Shown: piece by piece, positions 61,895 through 64,000 of the stretch
How positions within the stretch are numbered: position 1 is the stretch's first letter
Layout of the letters: every line of letters starts with the position of its first letter
Assembly (NCBI RefSeq): GCF_031583595.1
Contig: NZ_CP134145.1
Coordinates: 3,348,001-3,412,000 of the forward strand
DNA: 64,000 bases
From: Thalassotalea psychrophila
GTDB lineage: Bacteria; Pseudomonadota; Gammaproteobacteria; Enterobacterales; Alteromonadaceae
Direction of reading: 5' to 3'
Program-made: the position numbers and the translations under genes
The notes under the pieces: model-generated
What the model was told of the DNA's origin: nothing
The model's input: only the letters and a program-made list of their open reading frames with translations
Database searches by the model: none

Positions 61895-62794
61895 TTAGAA
61901 GTAACCTTCCATCTTTTTCTTCTCCATAGAGCCTGATGAATCGTGATCGATCATTCGGCCCTGGCGTTCAGAGGTTTTGGTTAATAGCATTTCTTGAATA
62001 ACTTCAGGTAACGTAGTCGCTTCAGACTCAACTGCGCCAGTTAATGGGTAATCGCCTAATGTTCTAAAACGCACCATTTTCATCATTGGCTCTTCACCAT
62101 CTTCTAATGGCAAACGCTCATCATCTACCATTATCAAGGTGCCGTCACGCTCAACAACAGGGCGTTTAGCTGATAAATATAATGGAACGATATCGATATT
62201 TTCTAAATAGATGTATTGCCAAATATCTAGTTCTGTCCAGTTCGATAATGGGAAAACACGTATGCTTTCGCCTTTATTTACTTTGCCGTTGTAAGTATTC
62301 CACAATTCTGGACGTTGGCTTTTTGGATCCCAACGATGGTTTTTATCACGAAATGAATAAACACGTTCTTTCGCGCGAGATTTTTCTTCGTCACGACGAG
62401 CACCACCAAAAGCAGCATCGAATTGATGTTTATCTAATGCCTGCTTTAAACCTTGAGTTTTCATTACATCGGTAAATTTAGAGCTACCGTGATCAAATGG
62501 ATTAATACCTGCCGCGCGGCCTTCTTCGTTGGTATGAACAATTAAGTCCATGCCACACTTTTCTGCCATCATATCGCGAAAGGCGATCATTTCTTTAAAC
62601 TTGAATGTAGTGTCTACATGCATTAAAGGAAACGGCGGTTTAGCCGGAAAAAATGCTTTCATAGCTAAATGCAGCATTACTGCCGAGTCTTTACCTACAG
62701 AGTAAAGCATTACCGGATTATCGAACTCTGCCGCTACTTCCCTGATGATATGAATTGATTCAGCTTCCAGCTGTTTTAAATGTGTTAAGTTCAT
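61895..62794 (-). CDS. cysD: Sulfate adenylyltransferase subunit 2
   Basis: A 299-residue protein of the PAPS-reductase-like superfamily: [21 protein letters not shown] at the start, the PP-loop [13 protein letters not shown] near residue 35 and [15 protein letters not shown] later. With CysN it catalyses the ATP sulfurylase reaction. I chose the ATG at 62792-62794; a TTG two codons upstream would only add Met-Pro. There are 151 bp before cysN, without a visible gene. Confidence 0.97.
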   Translation of the reverse strand: MNLTHLKQLEAESIHIIREVAAEFDNPVMLYSVGKDSAVMLHLAMKAFFPAKPPFPLMHVDTTFKFKEMIAFRDMMAEKCGMDLIVHTNEEGRAAGINPFDHGSSKFTDVMKTQGLKQALDKHQFDAAFGGARRDEEKSRAKERVYSFRDKNHRWDPKSQRPELWNTYNGKVNKGESIRVFPLSNWTELDIWQYIYLENIDIVPLYLSAKRPVVERDGTLIMVDDERLPLEDGEEPMMKMVRFRTLGDYPLTGAVESEATTLPEVIQEMLLTKTSERQGRMIDHDSSGSMEKKKMEGYF

Positions 62795-62933
62795 TGGCAA
62801 CCATTTTATGTAAGTTGATGAAAAATTGAGAAATTTTTTAGAGCGCGTATTATTTCACAAAATCAGTGCTCTTTCTATATTAGTTTATATGATTCTGATC
62901 TGCGAATTTGCTATTAGATATAAGGAAAAGGTA

Positions 62934-62978
62934 GAAAGTTGAAAGTTCAAAGCTGGAAAGTTAGAAAGCTAGAAAGCG
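62934..62978. repeat. Degenerate GAAAGTT heptamer repeat upstream of cysD
   Basis: Five to six units of 7-8 bp with the core AAAG. The rest of the 350-bp gap (62801-63103) holds the cysD promoter region and two CCATGG-containing fragments near 63000-63080; no gene is seen. Confidence 0.75.
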
Positions 62979-63103
62979 GGAAATATTCACACTTTTCCCC
63001 ATCCATGGTACGGGAGGATAAGCATATTCTTTGTAAAGTATTGATTCAGCGATAAGACATCTAACATTTGCCATCCATGGCGGTTATACATTCCTTCGTC
63101 CAT

Positions 63104-63132
63104 AAAAAAAGGATGACCTAAGTCATCCTTTT
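63104..63132 (-). terminator. Intrinsic terminator of the DEAD-box helicase gene
   Basis: Stem AAAAGGATGAC/GTCATCCTTTT with a 4-base loop and a seven-T run on the minus strand, 22 bp beyond the helicase stop codon. Confidence 0.88.
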
Positions 63133-63154
63133 GTTGTTTTGATTAAGCTAGTGC

Positions 63155-64000
63155 TTAGTGACGTGCAGAACGCTCACCACGAGGCTTACGGTCACTATTC
63201 TCTCTACGAGGCTTACGTACTTGCGCTTCAACCGGAGCATCTGACACTGAGATGTCTAAACGTTGACGACGTATTTGTACACTACGTAACTTTTGGAATG
63301 CATCTTTTGGCATGCCTTTTGGTAGTTGTACAATAGTGTGGTTGTCATTCAAGTTGATTTGACCTATGTATGCACTGTCTAATGAAATTTCGTTAGCAAT
63401 TGCGCCAACGATATCACCTGGACGAGCACCGTGATCTTTACCTACTTCAATGCGGTATGCTTGCCAATCTACGTCTGGACGTGCACCTGACGATTGACGA
63501 CGTTCTTTACGCTCACCACGATCGCTGCGTTCGCCACGACCATTACGGTCATTACGATCACGGCCACCACGGTCATTACGATCTCTGCCACGAGTTTCAC
63601 GAGAATCGCGTGAATCACGGTCTGAACGTTCACGACGAGGACGTACATCTTCTTTCGGTTGTAGAGGTTGCTTTAATTGTTTATCAAACAATAATGCCGC
63701 CGCTAAGTCAGCCATATCAACTTCTGAGTCTGCTGCCATTTTCTCTAAAATTTCACGCATGCTTGATAAATCTTTATCAGCAACTGAAGCAATTAACGAT
63801 TTACGACAACGCTCTATACGTGACAAACCAATTTCTTGAATCGTCGGTAAGTTATATTCGTTAACAGTACCTGCAGTAGCACGTTCGTAGTGACGAACAT
63901 TATAAAACTCACGAGGACGTACAAATGAAATTGCTGTACCTTCACGACCGGCACGGCCAGTACGACCAATACGGTGAACATAAGATTCAGTTTCACCTGG
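63155..64000 (-). CDS. deaD: DEAD-box RNA helicase, C-terminal part (DeaD/CsdA-like)
   Basis: The frame enters the window at 64000 and gives 281 residues. It begins with helicase motif VI (SYVHRIGRTGRAGREGTAISF), then FVRPREFYNVRHYERAT, a middle region and a basic RGD/RDR-rich linker (RDSRETRGRDRNDRGGR). A DbpA-type RNA-binding domain follows (VDWQAYRIEVGKDHGARPGDIVGAIA; YIGQINLNDNHTIVQLP) and a short basic tail ends it. This is the order of DeaD/CsdA proteins, which unwind structured RNA in ribosome assembly and cold adaptation. The catalytic N-terminal domains lie outside the window. Confidence 0.92.
   Translation of the reverse strand, partial: PGETESYVHRIGRTGRAGREGTAISFVRPREFYNVRHYERATAGTVNEYNLPTIQEIGLSRIERCRKSLIASVADKDLSSMREILEKMAADSEVDMADLAAALLFDKQLKQPLQPKEDVRPRRERSDRDSRDSRETRGRDRNDRGGRDRNDRNGRGERSDRGERKERRQSSGARPDVDWQAYRIEVGKDHGARPGDIVGAIANEISLDSAYIGQINLNDNHTIVQLPKGMPKDAFQKLRSVQIRRQRLDISVSDAPVEAQVRKPRRENSDRKPRGERSARH

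Noticed and set aside
63400..63864. 154-codon plus-strand frame opposite the helicase gene
   Set aside because: His/Asp-rich antisense reading of the Arg-rich helicase tail; the minus-strand frame is clearly the real gene.
63814..63996. 60-codon minus-strand frame at the right edge
   Set aside because: It is out of frame with motif VI of the helicase (HRIGRTGRAGREG), which covers the same bases.

Overview
The window looks like chromosomal DNA from an AT-rich marine gammaproteobacterium, most likely Alteromonadales and possibly the Colwelliaceae (Colwellia/Thalassotalea). That placement is inferred from low GC by eye and from the mix of families: RfaH-headed polysaccharide operon, Vibrio vps-like export genes, cysDN-SLC13-cysC, M13 peptidase and DeaD helicase. 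No rRNA, tRNA, transposase or CRISPR array was seen.

About 40 kb is surface-polysaccharide biosynthesis, in three blocks. Block 1 (1-16641, minus strand) runs from rfaH through a Wzb phosphatase flanked by two four-helix-bundle paralogues, Wza, the Wzc tyrosine kinase, a Wzx flippase, glycosyltransferases and a Wzy-like polymerase, and ends in a partial acetyltransferase at the window edge. Block 2 (18041-21281, plus strand) holds a second Wzx, a methyltransferase and a GT4. Block 3 (40432-21286, minus strand) is a vps-like operon: a small Tat-signal protein, a low-complexity exported protein, an O-antigen-ligase/polymerase, an outer-membrane barrel, a second Wza and Wzc pair, a VpsP-like protein and a NeuD/PglD acetyltransferase. 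It continues with a PqqD-HPr-kinase-like fusion, a nucleotidyltransferase, a WbpM/CapD dehydratase, more glycosyltransferases, an epimerase and a WecA-like initiating transferase. Export machinery is therefore present twice. Between blocks 1 and 2 lie remnants of an older cluster: a GT4 pseudogene and a C-terminal fragment of a second nucleotidyltransferase.

Divergent from block 3 is a five-gene signalling operon (40950-47305): Hpt, REC-EAL, hybrid histidine kinase, OmpR-type regulator and GGDEF. The shared intergenic region carries three copies of an 18-bp motif made of TGTTACA-like half-sites 11 bp apart, a geometry typical of OmpR-family operators. Local phosphorelay and c-di-GMP control of the polysaccharide operon is a reasonable inference.

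The right third holds a membrane-anchored solute-binding protein, a GIY-YIG protein, a 1602-residue secreted RHS protein overlapping a two-TM small protein, an M13 lipoprotein peptidase, the sulfate-activation genes (cysD, cysN, SLC13 permease, cysC) and the 3' end of a DEAD-box helicase gene.

Several families of short dispersed repeats occur: a REP-like element (GGATTACCGCCTTCGCGG core), a GTTCGGGTATCCA element, long palindromic CGAATACG elements sitting on stop codons, GTCCGAAT palindromes and heptanucleotide tandem repeats. Some have entered the HPr-kinase-like gene in frame, adding roughly 230 residues.
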